From positions 8,799 through 72,798 of the forward strand of contig CAYWXL010000017.1 of assembly GCA_964461995.1 (NCBI GenBank): a stretch of DNA of 64,000 bases, in the 5' to 3' direction. A model generated the notes under the pieces. That model was not told where the DNA came from. It ran no database searches and saw only the letters and a list, made by a program, of their open reading frames with translations. Origin of the DNA: JALSRK01 sp964461995 (GTDB lineage Bacteria; Acidobacteriota; Terriglobia; Bryobacterales; Bryobacteraceae). The number at the start of each line of letters is the position of its first letter. The first letter of the stretch is position 1. Position numbers and translations under genes: made by a program. Of this stretch, positions 62,057-64,000 are shown one piece after another.

Positions 62057-62504
62057 GTCAATCCTCTTCCGCCGCCGCCAACTCCCCGCAGCCGCTCCCG
62101 ACGCCGCTGCCGGCGCCCAAAGCGGCGGGAGAGTTGTTCCCTAATCCATCGACGGCTGCGGCGCTGGGGTTTAGTGCAACCGCCCGAGACTCAAGGGGTT
62201 GCAGGTACTAGGACAAGCCCCCGCCTACCCCCAATCACCCTACGGCTCTTCTCGGGTGCTCCACCAACCGCGCCGGGAACTGCCCGCGCCGCCGGGACGT
62301 GCGGGGGATGAGTCCCTTCTGGATCGGGTCCTGCCGCTGACATGGAAATCCGGGGACTGCCTGCAATTGCCCAACGCCGGAACCTCGCCCTCGCTCGGGA
62401 GCGCAATTGGCTGGCTGTACCCGGGTTTCTGGACCGCTCTGATGCACTCTCGAGCGCTGATCCGCCCGGCCCTCCGCGCCTGCGTCCAGCAGCAGGATGG
62501 CGGC
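62057..62504. other. Intergenic region before the CRISPR array
   Basis: The 448 bp between the kinase start and the first repeat contain no recognisable gene; short frames on both strands have no known motif. The kinase promoter should lie here. It is also the trailer side of the CRISPR array, with no leader-like AT-rich stretch next to the repeats. Confidence 0.45.
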
Positions 62505-62540
62505 TGATGACTCCCTTCTTCTTCAGGTCTCGGTCCTAAC
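62505..62540 (-). repeat. Degenerate terminal (leader-distal) CRISPR repeat
   Basis: Bases 1-7 of this copy differ from the consensus at six of seven places, while the remaining 29 bases are exact. Decay at one end of the last repeat is typical of the trailer side of an array. Confidence 0.85.
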
Positions 62541-64000
62541 GGCGATCTGATTGTTGAGCTCCGCGGCGACCGCGTCTCAATCCCTTCTTCTTCAGGTCTC
62601 GGTCCTAACCGTCGGTCTCTGACAGGATCGAAGGGCTGCTAGGCCTCAATCCCTTCTTCTTCAGGTCTCGGTCCTAACCACGACCCCCGTCTCGGCGCTG
62701 TCATCGTCGCCTCGACTCAATCCCTTCTTCTTCAGGTCTCGGTCCTAACGGTGGAGGCGGTTCGAGAACGCGCCGCTTCACTTGTCTCAATCCCTTCTTC
62801 TTCAGGTCTCGGTCCTAACGTGCGCGTGGCAGACGCCACGCATGACATCAACTGTCTCAATCCCTTCTTCTTCAGGTCTCGGTCCTAACGTGACCGTTTC
62901 CTTAGGGGAACGGTCTGTGCGGGTCTCAATCCCTTCTTCTTCAGGTCTCGGTCCTAACGGTGCTCGTCTCTTATCGGGAGGATCACCACGTGGTCTCAAT
63001 CCCTTCTTCTTCAGGTCTCGGTCCTAACCTTCATCAAGGGGAAAGCGTCCGGAGACGATGGTCTCAATCCCTTCTTCTTCAGGTCTCGGTCCTAACGATC
63101 GGCCTCGACAAGTGGATCGACGTGCTCTGTCTCAATCCCTTCTTCTTCAGGTCTCGGTCCTAACGACCCGCCGGGTAAGGCCTGCGCGCGCTGCGAGTCT
63201 CAATCCCTTCTTCTTCAGGTCTCGGTCCTAACAAATGACAGAGCACATCTCAATTGAGGAAGCCGGTCTCAATCCCTTCTTCTTCAGGTCTCGGTCCTAA
63301 CGGCGGGCGAGTACCAAACTTCCCGAGACGGGAAGGTGTCTCAATCCCTTCTTCTTCAGGTCTCGGTCCTAACCCGGATGTTCTTGAGACAAACGAAATT
63401 CGCGTCTCAATCCCTTCTTCTTCAGGTCTCGGTCCTAACGCAAAGACTTTGGAAGCATTGAACAAGGCAATGTCTCAATCCCTTCTTCTTCAGGTCTCGG
63501 TCCTAACGCAAGTACTACACTCCTTGGGCGCACGGTAACCTGGTCTCAATCCCTTCTTCTTCAGGTCTCGGTCCTAACGGCGCCACCGGCTGGCAACTCG
63601 CCGGAAGACCTTGAGGTCTCAATCCCTTCTTCTTCAGGTCTCGGTCCTAACCACACCGCGGCTGAAAGCCGCGGGGAAAGGAGAGAGTCTCAATCCCTTC
63701 TTCTTCAGGTCTCGGTCCTAACGCCGCCGCCGTCCTCTATGAGGCGCGGCGGGAGCGTCTCAATCCCTTCTTCTTCAGGTCTCGGTCCTAACCGGTAAGT
63801 TTCGCCGGCTTTCCGGTCGCCTTCCCGTCTCAATCCCTTCTTCTTCAGGTCTCGGTCCTAACGAAAACGCGGAGTACAATCTTCCTACACAGGGGTCTCA
63901 ATCCCTTCTTCTTCAGGTCTCGGTCCTAACGTGACCGAATCATGGCTTCGCCGCATGTTCCATGGTCTCAATCCCTTCTTCTTCAGGTCTCGGTCCTAAC
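62505..64000 (-). CRISPR. CRISPR array, 22 repeats and 21 spacers, continues past the window end
   Basis: The 36-bp repeat starts GTCTCAATCC and ends TCGGTCCTAAC on the plus strand. On the minus strand it starts GTTAGGACC and ends GGGATTGAGAC, so its last eight bases match the usual ATTGAAAC-type crRNA handle. Minus-strand transcription is therefore likely. Repeats start at 62505, 62574, 62643, 62714, 62784, 62854, 62923, 62993, 63061, 63129, 63197, 63266, 63338, 63404, 63472, 63543, 63616, 63687, 63757, 63827, 63895 and 63965. Spacers are 30-37 bp. The first repeat is degenerate at its left end and repeats 3 and 4 each have one change at base 2. The leader and cas genes would be to the right. 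Variable spacer length fits type I-A/B/D or III more than I-E. Confidence 0.97.

Noticed and set aside
62782..63538. Short frames with repeated peptides such as SIPSSSGLGPN on the plus strand and LGPRPEEEGIET on the minus strand.
   Set aside because: They are translations of CRISPR repeats and spacers, not genes.
1..64000. tRNA, rRNA, riboswitch, insertion sequence, integrase or attachment site.
   Set aside because: No transposase-like protein, terminal repeats, tRNA-like cloverleaf or known riboswitch core was recognised by eye; a covariance-model search would be needed to exclude small RNAs.

Overview
The window is a GC-rich bacterial chromosome segment, densely coded and mostly on the minus strand. 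Many neighbouring genes overlap by 4 nt, and GTG and TTG starts are common. The mix of content points to Acidobacteriota of the Bryobacter/Solibacter kind: Ig-like (BIG) plus malectin-like secreted proteins, a long exopolysaccharide locus, a malic enzyme fused to phosphotransacetylase, and TadE/TadG pilus-type proteins. This is an inference from gene content only; no rRNA or other marker gene is present.

Layout. (1) 1-483: 5' part of a membrane protein that runs off the left edge. (2) 641-7834, minus strand: a lasso-peptide biosynthetic cluster in the order nucleotidyltransferase, precursor, cyclase, HPr-kinase-like kinase, PqqD-like leader-binding protein (B1), transglutaminase-like protease (B2), ABC exporter. 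The 51-residue precursor carries the lasso leader motif and ends in Ser, the residue that lasso kinases phosphorylate. A strong GC hairpin separates it from the cyclase gene. (3) 7816-36874, minus strand: a nearly unbroken exopolysaccharide operon. It encodes a DUF218 protein with an inserted, apparently circularly permuted malectin-like module; a CDP-branched-deoxysugar set (RfbF, RfbG, C-methyltransferase, epimerase/reductase, FAD enzyme); an acyl cassette (adenylate-forming enzyme, SDR, acyl carrier protein, LbH acyltransferase); a secreted glycosidase-like protein; a WecA-type initiating transferase; ten glycosyltransferases in all; a second LbH acyltransferase; a flippase; and a polymerase/ligase. 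(4) 37454-41677, plus strand: a 1407-residue secreted paralogue of the glycosidase-like protein, extended by three Ig-like and two malectin-like modules. (5) 41778-47348, minus strand: tyrosine autokinase (Wzc type), outer-membrane export protein (Wza type), ribbon-helix-helix protein, UpxY/RfaH-like antiterminator, and a LuxR-type regulator with a degenerate receiver and a good sigma-70-like promoter. (6) 47573-62056: housekeeping and mixed genes (lipoprotein, paired small transporters, hydantoinase B, Ycf48-like protein, malic enzyme-PTA, 2Fe-2S ferredoxin, PflX-type radical SAM protein, 3-hydroxyacid dehydrogenase, TadE/TadG-like pair, hybrid histidine kinase). (7) 62505-64000: a CRISPR array of 22 repeats and 21 spacers that continues past the right edge, with no cas genes in the window.

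How it fits together. Regions 3-5 read as one Wzx/Wzy-type polysaccharide system. WecA-like priming, sugar activation and glycosyl transfer are followed by flipping, polymerisation and export through Wza/Wzc, with antitermination by the UpxY-like protein. Two secreted glycosidase-like paralogues and a malectin-like module family shared with the DUF218 protein may act on or bind the polymer. The lasso cluster lies immediately downstream on the same strand and its nucleotidyltransferase gene overlaps the last exopolysaccharide-side gene, so the two systems may be partly co-transcribed.
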